Notes: generated from the sequence alone by a model not told the origin. A stretch of DNA of 64,000 bases from Sulfitobacter sp. THAF37 (GCF_009363555.1 NZ_CP045372.1:868001-932000), one strand, 5' to 3'. Positions 16,957 through 27,141 are shown, counted from the stretch's first letter. Made by a program: numbers and translations.

Positions 16957-19900
16957 TCACTCGGCTGGCATCGCCGCCTCGTCGACACTTAGGGGCGCGG
17001 CCAGGTGCGGCAGCATTTCCTTGGGGCAGACCTGAATGAAGTTGTGCTTCTCGGTCTCCCAGTGCTGCAGCAATTCCTCTGCCTTGCGGCTGTGGGTCTC
17101 CAACTGATGGCGTTCAAGAAGCGTCTTCAGCTCGTCCAGCCAGTGATCCACCGTGACGCTGCAGGTGACGATGGTTTCCTTGTTCATCAGCACCTCGGCC
17201 GTCTTGTCGGGGTCATAGAGATAGGCCATGCCCCCGGTCATACCGGCCCCGAAATTCGCACCGATCTCACCCAGGATCACGGCGACGCCACCGGTCATGT
17301 ACTCGCACCCGTTGCTGCCGCAGCCTTCGATCACCACATGTGCGCCTGAGTTGCGCACTGCAAAGCGTTCCCCGGCACGGCCAGCGGCAAAAAGGAAGCC
17401 CGATGTCGCACCGTAAAGGACGGTGTTCCCGATGATCGTGTTCTCTGAAGCAGTGATCGGGCTGGCCATGTTGGGCCGCACCACGATGGTGCCGCCCGAC
17501 AGCCCCTTGCCAACATAATCGTTGCCGTCGCCCGAGACTTCCAGCTTGAGCCCCCTGGCCGCAAAGGCGCCCAGCGACTGTCCGGCAGAGCCGGTCAGCT
17601 TGACCGTCAGGTGGTCGGCCTGAAGCGAATTGCGCATGCCGAACTTCTTGATGATGTGGCTGGATACCCGCGTGCCCACGGTGCGATGCGTGTTCTGCAC
17701 CGCATAGGACAGCTGCATCTTCTCACCATCCTCAAGGAAGCGTGCCGCATCCCGCACGATCTGGGCATCCAGCGTGTCCAGCACCGGCTGTCGCGGCTTG
17801 TCGCGGTCGTAGACGTTGTTCTGGGCGCCATCCACCGCGATCAACAGAGGGTTGAGGTCCAGATCGTCCAGATGCGCCGATCCGCGGCTGACCTGTGCCA
17901 GCAGGTCGGCCCGGCCGATCACCTCGTCCAGACTGCGCGCGCCGAGACCTGCGAGGATCTCGCGCACTTCCTGGGCATAGAAGGTGATGAGATTCACCAC
18001 CTTGTCCGCATTGCCGGTAAACTTGCCACGCAGCGACTCGTCCTGCGTGCACACGCCCACCGGGCAGGTGTTGGACTGGCACTGGCGGACCATGATGCAG
18101 CCCATGGCAATCAACGCCGCCGTCCCGATGCCGTATTCCTCGGCCCCCATCATAGCGGCCATGACGATGTCGCGCCCGGTGCGCAGCCCGCCGTCGGTCC
18201 GCAAGGTCACACGGTCGCGCAGGTTGTTCATCGACAGCACCTGATGCGCCTCGGTCAGGCCCATTTCCCAGGGCAGGCCCGCATATTTGATACTGGTCGC
18301 GGGGCTGGCCCCGGTGCCGCCATTGTGCCCCGAGATCAGGATGATGTCGGCCTTGGCCTTGGCCACACCGGCGGCAATAGTCCCGACACCCGAGGACGCG
18401 ACCAGCTTGACCGTCACCTTGCAGCGCGGGTTGATCTGCTTGAGGTCGTAGATCAGCTGCGCCAGGTCCTCGATCGAATAGATGTCGTGGTGCGGCGGCG
18501 GAGAAATCAGCGTCACCCCCTTGGTCGAATGGCGCAGCCGCGCAATCAGGTCTGTGACTTTCATGCCCGGAAGCTGCCCACCTTCGCCAGGCTTGGCACC
18601 TTGGGCGACTTTGATCTCAAGCTCTTCGCACTGGTTGAGATATTCCGCCGTCACGCCGAAGCGGCCCGACGCGACCTGCTTGATCTTGGCCGAGGGGTTG
18701 TCACCGTTGGCTTCCGGCACGAAATGCGCCGGGTCTTCGCCACCCTCGCCGCTGTCGGACTTGGCGCCGATGCGGTTCATCGCCACGTTCAATGTCTTGT
18801 GCGCCTCGGGGCTCAGTGCGCCCAGCGACATGCCCGGCGTCACGAACCGCTTGCGGATCGACGTAATGCTCTCCACCTCTTCCAGCGGCACGGGGTTGCC
18901 CATCGGCTTGATGTCCAGAAGATCGCGCAGATGGATCGGCGGGTTCGATTTCATCTTGGCCGAATACTGCTGCCACATCTGATAGGAAGCCCGGTTGCAG
19001 GCCATCTGCAACATATGCATCGACGATGCCTCCCAGGCGTGGGTCTCGCCCGATTTACGCGCCTTGTAGAAGCCGCCGATGGGCAGAACGGTGCCGTCGC
19101 CCTGCCAGCCTTTGGCGTGGACCTCTTCGGCCTTGCGCTGGATGCCGGTGACGCCGATACCGCTGATGCGGCTGATCATGCCGGGGAAGTATTCCGCGCA
19201 CATGGCGCGGGACAGGCCCACCGCCTCGAAGTTCAGGCCGCCACGGTAGGAAGACACCACGCTGATGCCCATCTTTGCCATGATCTTGAGCAAACCCTGG
19301 TCAATCGCCGTCCGGTAGCGCGAGATCGCGGTGGTCAGCGACACATCCAGCAGCCCGCGGTCGATCCGGTCCGCGATGGAATCCTCCGCCAGGTAGGCGT
19401 TCACCACGGTCGCGCCACAGCCGATCAGCACGGCGAAGTAATGCGGGTCAACACATTCCGCCGACCGCACATTGAGAGAGGTGAAGGTCCTGAGTCCATT
19501 GCGGGTGAGATGGCTGTGCACCGCCGAAGTCGCCAGGATCATCGGCATCGCCACCTTGTCCTTGCCGCTCAGATGGTCGGACAGCACCAGGTGCCCCGCG
19601 CCGGAGCGCACGGCGTCTTCCGCCTCGGCACGGATGCGCTTGAGGCCCGCGCTCAGCGCGCCCTCGCCCGGAGCGAAAGAGCAGTCGATCGTGACCACAT
19701 CCGCGTTGAAGTGGCTGAACAACGCGTCGAACTGGGCGTTGCCGACAAAGGGGCTGTCGAGCACCAGAATTTCAGTCTGGCTGCTGTCTTCATCCAGAAC
19801 GTTCTTGAGGTTTCCAAACCGCGTCTTGAGGCTCATCACCCGGAACTCGCGCAAGGAGTCGATGGGCGGGTTGGTGACCTGGCTGAAGTTCTGGCGGAAG

Positions 19901-21486
19901 AAATGGCTCAGCGGGCGGTACTGGTTCGACAGCACGGCAGAGGGCGTATCGTCACCCATCGACGCCAGCGCCTCCTTCCCGTCTTCGGCCATCGGAGCCA
20001 GGATCTGTTCAAGGTCCTCGATCGAATAGCCTGCCGCGACCTGGCGGCGACGCAGTTCGTTGCCTGAGAACACAGGTTTTTCAGTGACCTTCGCCAGCGG
20101 CTCGTCCAGCTCCACGATCTTGCCGACCCAATCACCGAAGGGCAGCGCACCCGCCATTTTATCCTTGATCTGGGCATCGCCATAAAGCTTGCCCTTCTTC
20201 ATATCGACCGAGATCAGCTGGCCCGGCCCCAGCGCGCCTTTTCGGACCACATTGGATTCATCAAGCGGAACCATCCCCGCCTCGGAACCGGCGATCAGCA
20301 TTCCGTCCCCGGTGACCACGTAGCGCATCGGGCGCAGGCCGTTCCGGTCCAACCCGGCGCAGACCCAGCGCCCGTCAGTCATCGCCAGGGCGGCGGGACC
20401 GTCCCAGGGTTCCATGACGGAGTTGCAGTAGGAATACATGTCGCGCCAGGCCTGCGGCAGTTCAACCGCCTGCTTGGACCAGCTTTCCGGCACCAGCATC
20501 GTCTTGGCCATAGGTGCGGAACGGCCTGCCCGCACCAGTGCCTCGAAAACCGAATCCAGAGCCGCGCTGTCGCTCGACCCCGCGGCGACGATCGGCTTGA
20601 TATCGTCTGCCATCTCGCCGAAAGCGGCCGAGGCCATCCGGATCTCGTGGCTTTTCATCCAGTTCAGGTTCCCCTTCAGCGTGTTGATCTCGCCGTTGTG
20701 GGCGAGCATCCGGAAGGGTTGCGCCAGCCACCACTGCGGGAAGGTGTTGGTCGAGTAACGCTGGTGGTAGATCGCAAAGGCGGAAATAAAGCGTTCGTCT
20801 TTTAGGTCGGGATAGAATTCCGCCACCTGTTCAGCCAGCATCATGCCCTTGTAGATGATGCTGCGGCAGGACATGGACGCGATGTAAAAATTCGGGACCT
20901 GCGCCGCAATCACGGCCTTTTCCACCCGGCGACGGATCACATAGAGTTCGCGCTCGAAGGTTTCCTCGTCCACGCCCTTGGCATTGGAAATCAGGATCTG
21001 CTCGATCTCGGGGCGGGTCGCGTTCGCCTTTTCGCCCAGAACCGAGATGTCGACCGGCACGTGCCGCCAGCCGTAGATGTAGTGGCCCATGCGCAGCACT
21101 TCGGCTTCAACGATGGTACGGCATGTCTCCTGCGCACCGAAGTTGGTGCGCGGAAGGAACACCTGGCCCACCGCGATCAGTTCGTCCTCGCGCGGGGTGT
21201 GACCGGTGCGCTGCACCTGATCATAGAAAAAGGGCACCGGGATCTGCACGTGTATGCCCGCGCCGTCCCCTGTCATCCCGTCCGCGTCGACAGCCCCGCG
21301 GTGCCAGATCGCCTTGAGCGCCTTGATCCCGTTTTCGACAACCTCACGCGACTTGGACCCGTCGATATTGACCACCAGGCCGACCCCGCAGGAGGAGTGT
21401 TCCTCGGATTCATCGTAAAGGCCATTCTCGGCCAGGTAAGCCCGCTTTGCGGCCATGTCCTCGGCCCATTTTTCGTCATAGATCAT
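16957..21486 (-). CDS. gltB: glutamate synthase (NADPH) large subunit
   Basis: 1509 residues, full GOGAT alpha-subunit length. The N-terminal amidotransferase becomes active after removal of a 32-residue propeptide, exposing C33 in HSSCGVGLV. A central domain is followed by the FMN-binding synthase domain (SGHNGGTGASPATSIKYAGLPWE, then the 3Fe-4S cysteines in CIMVRQCQSNTCPVGVC). A C-terminal GXGXG beta-helix completes it (GNTVLYGATSGFLFAAGRAGERFAVRNSGA). The enzyme makes two glutamates from glutamine and 2-oxoglutarate and forms a complex with GltD. AAGGAT eight bases before the ATG at 21486 favours it over 21504. Three small genes separate it from gltD. Confidence 0.97.
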   Translation of the reverse strand: MIYDEKWAEDMAAKRAYLAENGLYDESEEHSSCGVGLVVNIDGSKSREVVENGIKALKAIWHRGAVDADGMTGDGAGIHVQIPVPFFYDQVQRTGHTPREDELIAVGQVFLPRTNFGAQETCRTIVEAEVLRMGHYIYGWRHVPVDISVLGEKANATRPEIEQILISNAKGVDEETFERELYVIRRRVEKAVIAAQVPNFYIASMSCRSIIYKGMMLAEQVAEFYPDLKDERFISAFAIYHQRYSTNTFPQWWLAQPFRMLAHNGEINTLKGNLNWMKSHEIRMASAAFGEMADDIKPIVAAGSSDSAALDSVFEALVRAGRSAPMAKTMLVPESWSKQAVELPQAWRDMYSYCNSVMEPWDGPAALAMTDGRWVCAGLDRNGLRPMRYVVTGDGMLIAGSEAGMVPLDESNVVRKGALGPGQLISVDMKKGKLYGDAQIKDKMAGALPFGDWVGKIVELDEPLAKVTEKPVFSGNELRRRQVAAGYSIEDLEQILAPMAEDGKEALASMGDDTPSAVLSNQYRPLSHFFRQNFSQVTNPPIDSLREFRVMSLKTRFGNLKNVLDEDSSQTEILVLDSPFVGNAQFDALFSHFNADVVTIDCSFAPGEGALSAGLKRIRAEAEDAVRSGAGHLVLSDHLSGKDKVAMPMILATSAVHSHLTRNGLRTFTSLNVRSAECVDPHYFAVLIGCGATVVNAYLAEDSIADRIDRGLLDVSLTTAISRYRTAIDQGLLKIMAKMGISVVSSYRGGLNFEAVGLSRAMCAEYFPGMISRISGIGVTGIQRKAEEVHAKGWQGDGTVLPIGGFYKARKSGETHAWEASSMHMLQMACNRASYQMWQQYSAKMKSNPPIHLRDLLDIKPMGNPVPLEEVESITSIRKRFVTPGMSLGALSPEAHKTLNVAMNRIGAKSDSGEGGEDPAHFVPEANGDNPSAKIKQVASGRFGVTAEYLNQCEELEIKVAQGAKPGEGGQLPGMKVTDLIARLRHSTKGVTLISPPPHHDIYSIEDLAQLIYDLKQINPRCKVTVKLVASSGVGTIAAGVAKAKADIILISGHNGGTGASPATSIKYAGLPWEMGLTEAHQVLSMNNLRDRVTLRTDGGLRTGRDIVMAAMMGAEEYGIGTAALIAMGCIMVRQCQSNTCPVGVCTQDESLRGKFTGNADKVVNLITFYAQEVREILAGLGARSLDEVIGRADLLAQVSRGSAHLDDLDLNPLLIAVDGAQNNVYDRDKPRQPVLDTLDAQIVRDAARFLEDGEKMQLSYAVQNTHRTVGTRVSSHIIKKFGMRNSLQADHLTVKLTGSAGQSLGAFAARGLKLEVSGDGNDYVGKGLSGGTIVVRPNMASPITASENTIIGNTVLYGATSGFLFAAGRAGERFAVRNSGAHVVIEGCGSNGCEYMTGGVAVILGEIGANFGAGMTGGMAYLYDPDKTAEVLMNKETIVTCSVTVDHWLDELKTLLERHQLETHSRKAEELLQHWETEKHNFIQVCPKEMLPHLAAPLSVDEAAMPAE

Positions 21487-21500
21487 TGTAACGGATCCTT

Positions 21501-22172
21501 TCATTCGGTCACGTAGCTGGCCGCCAGCGCGTCACAGCCGTAAAGGGGGGTGTCGGACAGAAAACCGCTCTGGCCGGGATAGATGAAATCGACAGGTCTG
21601 CTGTCGTAGGAAAAGGTTTCGTCAGGGCGGGTCACGTCCCCGGTGCCCGAAAAGAACCGGCCATGGGTTTCCGACACGTACTCCGATCCCTCGGCCTCGT
21701 AGATCATCGTGCCATCGGCCCGCGTCTTGCGAATGGAGTATTCCGTGCGAAGCAACCGCTCGCCGTCAATCGTCACGTCCCGTTCCGCGATGCGGTCAAA
21801 GCCGACCACGCGGTGCGGGCCGTCAGCCGTATCGAGGCTGAAGTCATAGGTATCGAGCCCGGATTGCAACAATGTGCTGAAGCTGGCCGGGTCCGCGGCT
21901 GGCGTGATCAGCGCCTCACGCTCCCCGCTGATCAGGAAATACGATTGAATCCACTGCGCCTCCGCGTCGATCTGCCCGACGTAGACCAGCCCGCGCCTGT
22001 CGATCTCGCCGCGCCATTGCAGACCCGGCGCGTCGGCGGCGCAGGTCCACAGATGCTCTACGATGCAGCTTCGGTTCTGAACGGTCAGAAAGGCGGTACA
22101 GCCCTGCGGCGGGGTAAAGGTCCCCGCCGCGGCGGGACCGACGGTCAGGGCAAGCACGACGGCGCGCATCAT
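21501..22172 (-). CDS. exported protein of unknown function in the glt cluster
   Basis: 223 residues starting with a short hydrophobic signal peptide (MMRAVVLALTVGPAAAG). The mature part holds five cysteines (including one in QGCTAF, one in NRSCIVEHLWTC and one in LYGCDAL) that could form periplasmic disulfides, and strands rich in aromatic residues. I do not recognise the family. The start overlaps the stop of the upstream GFA gene (ATGA) and the stop lies 14 bases before gltB, so it is translationally embedded in the glt operon. Confidence 0.75.
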   Translation of the reverse strand: MMRAVVLALTVGPAAAGTFTPPQGCTAFLTVQNRSCIVEHLWTCAADAPGLQWRGEIDRRGLVYVGQIDAEAQWIQSYFLISGEREALITPAADPASFSTLLQSGLDTYDFSLDTADGPHRVVGFDRIAERDVTIDGERLLRTEYSIRKTRADGTMIYEAEGSEYVSETHGRFFSGTGDVTRPDETFSYDSRPVDFIYPGQSGFLSDTPLYGCDALAASYVTE

Positions 22173-22585
22173 TCCGCACCCCCGGCAAACATCGCGATGG
22201 TTTCATCGGTGGTCAGGCGCCTGTGATCCCCTGCCAGCCGGTAGCCCTGCGGACACTTATCGGCAAAAAACTCCATCTTGAGCGGCGCGCCCCCGCCGTC
22301 TTCAAACAGTCCGGCTGCCAGGTTGCGGCGGCCGTCATGGATGGTCTCGTACCACAGGGTCGAACCGCATGTGCCGCAAAACCCGCGCTGCGCCCATTCG
22401 GAAGACCGGTACGTCATCGCGTCGCCGGTCACAATGACGCTGCCCGGTACCGTTTCGATTGAAAAGAACGCGCCGGAGGTGTGCCTGCGGCACATCTCGC
22501 AATGACAGGCCCTCAGAATCGGGTTGTCCGTCTGCGCCGTGACACGGACGGCACCGCAAAGGCATTGGCCGCTAATCTCAGACAT
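22169..22585 (-). CDS. GFA/CENP-V-domain protein
   Basis: 138 residues forming one GFA domain. Zinc-binding cysteines are in GQCLCGAVRV, CHCEMCRRHTSGAF and GFCGTCGSTLWYE. Family members include glutathione-dependent formaldehyde-activating enzymes, but most are uncharacterised. The gene overlaps its GFA neighbour by eight bases at its start and the unknown exported gene by four at its end. The pair looks like a tandem duplication that has diverged strongly. Confidence 0.88.
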   Translation of the reverse strand: MSEISGQCLCGAVRVTAQTDNPILRACHCEMCRRHTSGAFFSIETVPGSVIVTGDAMTYRSSEWAQRGFCGTCGSTLWYETIHDGRRNLAAGLFEDGGGAPLKMEFFADKCPQGYRLAGDHRRLTTDETIAMFAGGAE

Positions 22586-23018
22586 CGTCGATTACCTCCT
22601 GCGCGCGGGGATACTTCTTGCGATACTGGTCCGCCGTGGCCTTGGGATGGTCGCCGGCAAGCGCAAAGGCTACCGGTGCCTCGTCGCAGTAGATTTCACT
22701 GCGCAGCGGCCAGTCTTTCGTCGCGTCGAAGAGGCCCGGCATCAGGTCGAAATCGGCAGTATCATCTCTGTCGCGCATCCAAAGATGCGACCCGCAGTCG
22801 CCGCAGAAAGCACGTTCCGCCAGACTGGACGATGCATGGATCTTGACCGGACCACTTATCGCGACTGTTTCGGGTGCGGCGGGGAAACAGGCAAAGACCG
22901 ATCCGCTCCAACGACGGCACATGGCGCAATGGCAAACACCAACCCAGCCGACCGGGTCGGTCACGGTGATCCGCACAGCCCCACACAGGCACTTACCGAT
23001 TGCCTCGGCTGTTGGCAT
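22578..23018 (-). CDS. GFA/CENP-V-domain protein (second copy)
   Basis: 146 residues with the same zinc ligand pattern: GKCLCGAVRI, CHCAMCRRWSGSVF and AFCGDCGSHLWMRD. GGGGAG seven bases upstream sets the ATG at 23018. The C-terminus (AGDHPKATADQYRKKYP) matches its neighbour's AGDHRRLTTDE, supporting paralogy. It lies 90 bases after gltD. Confidence 0.88.
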   Translation of the reverse strand: MPTAEAIGKCLCGAVRITVTDPVGWVGVCHCAMCRRWSGSVFACFPAAPETVAISGPVKIHASSSLAERAFCGDCGSHLWMRDRDDTADFDLMPGLFDATKDWPLRSEIYCDEAPVAFALAGDHPKATADQYRKKYPRAQEVIDDV

Positions 23019-23108
23019 TTTCCGTCTCCCCATTTCCAAGTCAGGTCTGACCCAGCATGTGTTCGTGTCATTCTGGACGCGCGAAAAGCAGTCGGCCCAT
23101 CCGCCTGA

Positions 23109-24545
23109 TTATTCTGCGGCGATGGCGTTGGTGTCGGCATCCAGCCGTCGCAGGATCGCCTCGGCACAATCGCGACCGTCCTTGATCGCCCAGACCACCA
23201 GGCTGGCACCGCGCACGATGTCACCCACCGCGTAAACGCCATCCAGTGCAGTCTGGCCTGAAATGTAGTCGGCCTTGATCGTTCCCCAGCGGTTCACCGG
23301 CAATTCGGTTTCACCCCAGAGAGTCGGCAGATCCTCCGGCTCGAACCCCAGCGCCATGATCACAAGGTCCGCCTCTTCGACGTAATCGGACCCTTCGATC
23401 AACTCAGGCGCCTGGCGGCCCGTCGCGTCGGGCTGACCCAGGCGCATCTTCTGAACCATCACACCTGTCACCGGATCGCCGACAAAACCCTTGGGCGCTG
23501 AGAGCCATTCGAAAACGACGCCTTCCTCCTCGGCGTTGGCGACCTCGCGCTGGCTGCCCGGCATGTTGGCGCGGTCCCTGCGGTAAAGACATTTGACCGA
23601 TGTCGCACCCTGCCGGATCGACGTGCGCACACAGTCCATGGCCGTATCACCGCCCCCGATCACCACAACCCGCTTGCCGTTGGCATTAAGCCGCCCGCTA
23701 TCGAATTCTTCGACCGTGTCGCCAAAGCTCTTGCGGTTGCTGGCTGTCAGAAAGTCGATCGCACGTTCCAGCCCCGGCACACCCACGCCGGGGGCCTGAA
23801 TCTCGCGCGTTTTGTAGACGCCGGTGGCGATGATCACCGCATCATGCTTTGCGCGGATATCGGCGAATGAGATGTCGACGCCCACGTCGCAGTTCAGCTC
23901 AAAGGTCACGCCACCCTGCGCCAGCTGGTCGTTGCGGCGCATCACCACCTCTTTTTCCAGCTTGAAGCCCGGAATACCATAAGTCAGCAAACCGCCCGCG
24001 CGGTCGTACCGGTCATAGATCGTGACCTGCACTCCGGCGCGCCGCAACACATCCGCCGCCGCCAGCCCGCCGGGCCCCGCACCGATGATACCGACGCTTT
24101 CCTCGCGCTCCGCCGAAGGGTTGATCGGCTGCACCCAGCCTTTTTCCCATGCGGTATCGGTGATGTATTTCTCAACCGCGCCGATGGTGACGGTGCCGTG
24201 GCCCGACTGTTCGATGACGCAGTTGCCTTCGCACAGGCGGTCCTGCGGGCAGATACGGCCGCAGATTTCCGGAAAGGTGTTGGTCGCCTGACTGACATCA
24301 TAGGCTTCCTGCAAACGGCCCTCCGCAGTCAGGCGCAGCCAGTCGGGGATGTTGTTGTGCAGCGGGCAATGTGACTGGCAATAGGGCACGCCACACTGGC
24401 TGCACCGGCTAGATTGTTCCTTGGCCTTGGCATCGGCATATTCCGCGTAAATTTCATGAAAATCCGAACGGCGCAGATCCGGCGGACGCTTTTCGGGCAT
24501 GTCCCGTTCGATGTTCACGAATTTCAGCATCGGCTGCTCTGCCAT
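23109..24545 (-). CDS. gltD: glutamate synthase (NADPH) small subunit
   Basis: 478 residues. The N-terminal cluster-binding region holds CSQCGVPYCQSHCP and CPQDRLCEGNC; a FAD site follows (GIIGAGPGGLAAADVLRRAG), then an NADPH site (VVVIGGGDTAMDCVR), and the C-terminal GVYAVGDIVRGASLVVWAI contacts FAD. It feeds electrons from NADPH to GltB. The ATG at 24545 is preferred over 24551 because GGAAAGGC sits seven bases before it and only one before the other. Confidence 0.96.
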   Translation of the reverse strand: MAEQPMLKFVNIERDMPEKRPPDLRRSDFHEIYAEYADAKAKEQSSRCSQCGVPYCQSHCPLHNNIPDWLRLTAEGRLQEAYDVSQATNTFPEICGRICPQDRLCEGNCVIEQSGHGTVTIGAVEKYITDTAWEKGWVQPINPSAEREESVGIIGAGPGGLAAADVLRRAGVQVTIYDRYDRAGGLLTYGIPGFKLEKEVVMRRNDQLAQGGVTFELNCDVGVDISFADIRAKHDAVIIATGVYKTREIQAPGVGVPGLERAIDFLTASNRKSFGDTVEEFDSGRLNANGKRVVVIGGGDTAMDCVRTSIRQGATSVKCLYRRDRANMPGSQREVANAEEEGVVFEWLSAPKGFVGDPVTGVMVQKMRLGQPDATGRQAPELIEGSDYVEEADLVIMALGFEPEDLPTLWGETELPVNRWGTIKADYISGQTALDGVYAVGDIVRGASLVVWAIKDGRDCAEAILRRLDADTNAIAAE

Positions 24546-24680
24546 GATCATGCCTTTCCAGAATTACAATCAGGCACCCATCTACATCAGGTCGAAACGG
24601 AAATAAAGGCAGCAGTGCTGACCTATATGCGCATATTATTCACCCGGATAACGGGGTATCTGCGCGACTTTCAGGGAATT

Positions 24681-24697
24681 AGGTCCGAACCGGACCT
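24681..24697 (-). terminator. short hairpin after uppP, possible terminator
   Basis: AGGTCCG-AAC-CGGACCT is a perfect 7-bp stem five bases beyond the uppP stop. On the minus strand it is followed by AATTCCC, so there is no U run and termination is uncertain. Confidence 0.35.
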
Positions 24698-24702
24698 TAT
24701 TG

Positions 24703-25503
24703 TCAGTAGCCCGCCGATAACGCGATGATTGCGACCAACCCGACAACGATTCGCCACCAGCCGAACAGCGCATAGCCATGCTGACTGACGTAATCCAGCA
24801 ACCAGCGCACAACCAAGACAGCCGCAATAAATGCCGTCACAAAACCGACAGCGATCTCGCCCAGGGCCGAGGCATCCAGAACATCGCGATTCTTGAACAG
24901 ATCGTAGGCAAACGCCCCCGCCATAGTCGGCATGGACAGAAAGAACGAGAACTCCGCCGCAGCACGCTTGCTGGCGCCCAGCATCAGCGCCCCCACAATG
25001 GTCGCGCCGGAGCGTGACGTGCCGGGGATCATGGCGAGGCACTGGATGAAACCGATCTTCAGCGACATGGATAAAGGAAACGCCATTGCATCCTCGTGCC
25101 GCGGGGTTGGCGCGATCCGGTCGACAAACAGCAGGACAATGCCCCCGACCACCAGCATGACGGCAATCAGCATCGGTGTTTCGAACAGAACGGTCTTGAT
25201 GAAGTCATGGGCGATCACGCCGATCACGACCGCGGGCAGGAACGCCACCAGAACCGACAGGATAAACCGCCGTGCCGCCGGATCATGCGGAGCGGCGGCG
25301 AAGACAGCATAAAGTCGCGCGGCATATAAGGACAGAATGGCAAACACGGCGCCAAGCTGGATGACCACCTCAAAGGTTTTTCCGGCGCTTTCAAAACCCA
25401 GGAAATGCCCCGCCAACAGCAGATGGCCCGTCGAGGAAACAGGTATGAACTCTGTCAGCCCCTCCAACAGGCCCAGAATACCCGCGACGATGGTGGTATC
25501 CAT
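24703..25503 (-). CDS. uppP: undecaprenyl-diphosphatase
   Basis: 266 residues, seven to eight membrane helices. The two family active-site blocks are present: [22 protein letters not shown] near the N-terminus and [21 protein letters not shown] around residue 165. The enzyme recycles undecaprenyl diphosphate for cell-wall synthesis and confers basal bacitracin resistance. Its ATG overlaps the stop of the NDUFA9-like gene, so the two are coupled. Confidence 0.95.
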   Translation of the reverse strand: MDTTIVAGILGLLEGLTEFIPVSSTGHLLLAGHFLGFESAGKTFEVVIQLGAVFAILSLYAARLYAVFAAAPHDPAARRFILSVLVAFLPAVVIGVIAHDFIKTVLFETPMLIAVMLVVGGIVLLFVDRIAPTPRHEDAMAFPLSMSLKIGFIQCLAMIPGTSRSGATIVGALMLGASKRAAAEFSFFLSMPTMAGAFAYDLFKNRDVLDASALGEIAVGFVTAFIAAVLVVRWLLDYVSQHGYALFGWWRIVVGLVAIIALSAGY

Positions 25504-26489
25504 CAGCTGTTACGCAGGTTGCGGGCGGATTCCTTGATCGCGTCGTACTGGCCGGAAGGCCGGAACCGCCACAGATAGTCGGGCAGCACCGATGCCATGG
25601 ACACAGGTTTGATCCCCAGGTCGTCAAATGTCTTGCTTCCTGCTGACACAACATTGTCAGTGCCCAGGTTCGTCACCTGATCGCGGGTCAGCATGCGGTT
25701 GACGAAGAGCCCGAAGGTGACGGACTGCAGCGTGTCAAAGCCCCAGGCCATGATCCGCGCGATCCAGGTGGGCATGTTCATGATCAGACGGCGCCGGTGG
25801 ATCACATCCAGCATTCGGCCCATCAGGCCACGAAAGGTGTCAACCTCGGGCCCGCCCAATTCATAAATACCGCCTTCGGCCTTGCCCAGGACGGCCGCAA
25901 CCGCGGCCTGCGCCACATCGTCCACATAGACCGGCTGGAACCGGGTGTTCTGGCCCACGACAGGCAGAACCGGGCTGTTCCGCGCCATGCCGGCGAACCG
26001 GTTAAAGAAGTCGTCCTCGGGTCCGAAGATAATCGAAGGGCGCAGGATCACGGCGTCCGGCATGTATTTCTGAACCGCGACCTCGCCCTCGCCCTTGCTG
26101 GCGGCATAATCGCTGTCGGAATCGATATCCGCCCCGATGGCGGAAATCTGCACCATCCGCGCCACGCCTTCTTCGGCCGCGAGCCGGGCGACCCGGGCTG
26201 CACCCTCGGCCTGCACCGCGTCGAAACGGTTGCGGCCCTGTTCGACCAGGATGCCCACGCAGTTCACGACGGCGTCCGCCCCCTGCATCGCGGTGCGCAC
26301 GGATTCGTCGTTGCGAATGTTGCACAGGATCGGCTCTACCTGGCCGACAACGCCATAGGGGCGCACGAAAATCGCCTCGTTCGGGTTACGCACCGCAACG
26401 CGGACACGCCAACCAGCCTTGGCCATACGGCGTGCGATATAGCGCCCGACAAAGCCGGAACCGCCGTAGATCGTTACCAGCCTGGACAT
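25503..26489 (-). CDS. NDUFA9-like complex I accessory/assembly protein (atypical SDR)
   Basis: 328 residues. A Rossmann fold begins [45 protein letters not shown] and [21 protein letters not shown] are typical of the complex I NDUFA9 subfamily of extended SDRs. The catalytic YxxxK is represented by [10 protein letters not shown]. Alphaproteobacterial members are annotated as NADH-quinone oxidoreductase accessory proteins. GAGGAG upstream supports the start at 26489. Confidence 0.87.
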   Translation of the reverse strand: MSRLVTIYGGSGFVGRYIARRMAKAGWRVRVAVRNPNEAIFVRPYGVVGQVEPILCNIRNDESVRTAMQGADAVVNCVGILVEQGRNRFDAVQAEGAARVARLAAEEGVARMVQISAIGADIDSDSDYAASKGEGEVAVQKYMPDAVILRPSIIFGPEDDFFNRFAGMARNSPVLPVVGQNTRFQPVYVDDVAQAAVAAVLGKAEGGIYELGGPEVDTFRGLMGRMLDVIHRRRLIMNMPTWIARIMAWGFDTLQSVTFGLFVNRMLTRDQVTNLGTDNVVSAGSKTFDDLGIKPVSMASVLPDYLWRFRPSGQYDAIKESARNLRNS

Positions 26490-26660
26490 GATAAAGCTCC
26501 TCGCGCGATGGAATTCACACTGTCGGTTTAACGGCCCACCCCAACGCAAACAAGGCCAATCACCTGCCAGCAGCGGTTGAAACGATCAAAGTCAAAATTC
26601 GCGACAGAATGTAATTGACACTCCGTCGCTCCCCCTCTAAATGCAGCCCTCACGTGACCT

Positions 26661-26746
26661 GCCCAGGTGGCGGAATGGTAGACGCGCTAGCTTCAGGTGC
26701 TAGTACTGGCAACGGTGTGGAGGTTCGAGTCCTCTCCTGGGCACCA
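26661..26746 (+). tRNA. tRNA-Leu, anticodon CAG
   Basis: An 86-nt class II tRNA with the CCA encoded. Acceptor strands GCCCAGG and CCTGGGC pair fully. The anticodon stem CTAGC/GCTAG encloses loop TTCAGGT (anticodon CAG, reading CUG). There is a long variable arm and the T arm GAGG-TTCGAGT-CCTC. Its last 18 bases are duplicated at 38058-38075, marking it as the integration site of the following island. Confidence 0.95.
26729..26746 (+). repeat. attL: 3' end of tRNA-Leu
   Basis: GTCCTCTCCTGGGCACCA forms the 3' T-stem, acceptor and CCA of the tRNA and is identical to 38058-38075. Tyrosine recombinases of tRNA-targeting islands commonly use this part as the core site. Confidence 0.85.
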
Positions 26747-26806
26747 ATCCATCCCAACTAAGTCACTGATAGTGATAGGCTTTTTCGGATCGGCGGCCTT
26801 GTGAGG

Positions 26807-26824
26807 TCCATAATCAGGTCCACA
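26807..26824 (+). repeat. left copy of an 18-bp direct repeat near the island ends
   Basis: TCCATAATCAGGTCCACA recurs with one change (TCCACAATCAGGTCCACA) at 37983-38000. The two copies lie 61 and 58 bp inside the respective att repeats. Each contains a sub-repeat (GTCCAYA). Position and pairing suggest integrase arm-type binding sites. Confidence 0.5.
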
Positions 26825-26830
26825 TTGCCA

Positions 26831-27141
26831 ATGACTAGAAGCTTCGTGTCCAAACATATTCGCACTGACAGAAACGGCACTCGGAAGTATCGCCGCAGAG
26901 TCCCCAAAGCTCTTCAGCCAGTTCAGGGAAAACGAGAGATCGTTAAAGTCCTTGGCAAAAGCGAGCTTGAGGCGATGCGGAACTACCCTGCCGTTCACGA
27001 GCACGTTGAACAGCTTCTAAGGTCTGCACATAGCTCTTCAGATGCCGGTGAATTGGCAACGATCAAGGACAACATAGAAGCTCAATTTGCCGAATTGGGA
27101 GCCGAACCATATTCGCGCGGCCAGAACGAAGACGAAAGGAC
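26831..27141 (+). pseudogene. tyrosine-type integrase, N-terminal fragment cut by an IS3-family element
   Basis: About 104 residues remain, starting MTRSFVSKHIRTDRNGTRKY. The lysine/arginine-rich opening with RKYRRRVPKALQPVQGKREIVKVLG resembles the beta-strand arm-binding start of integrases of tRNA-targeting islands. The following helix-rich part (EAMRNYPAVHEHVEQLL) resembles the core-binding domain. The frame runs into the IS at 27142 and ends artificially at 27175. The catalytic half with R...HxxR...Y is not found right of the IS. Position directly beside the tRNA and the attL core supports the identification more than the sequence does. Confidence 0.65.

Noticed and set aside
17611..20067. 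818-codon plus-strand open frame opposite gltB, and similar long antisense frames at 3945-5291, 49044-50510 and 61150-62550
   Set aside because: They lie exactly opposite strongly conserved genes, have Arg/His/Gly/Asp-rich non-protein composition and are expected by-products of GC-rich codon use.
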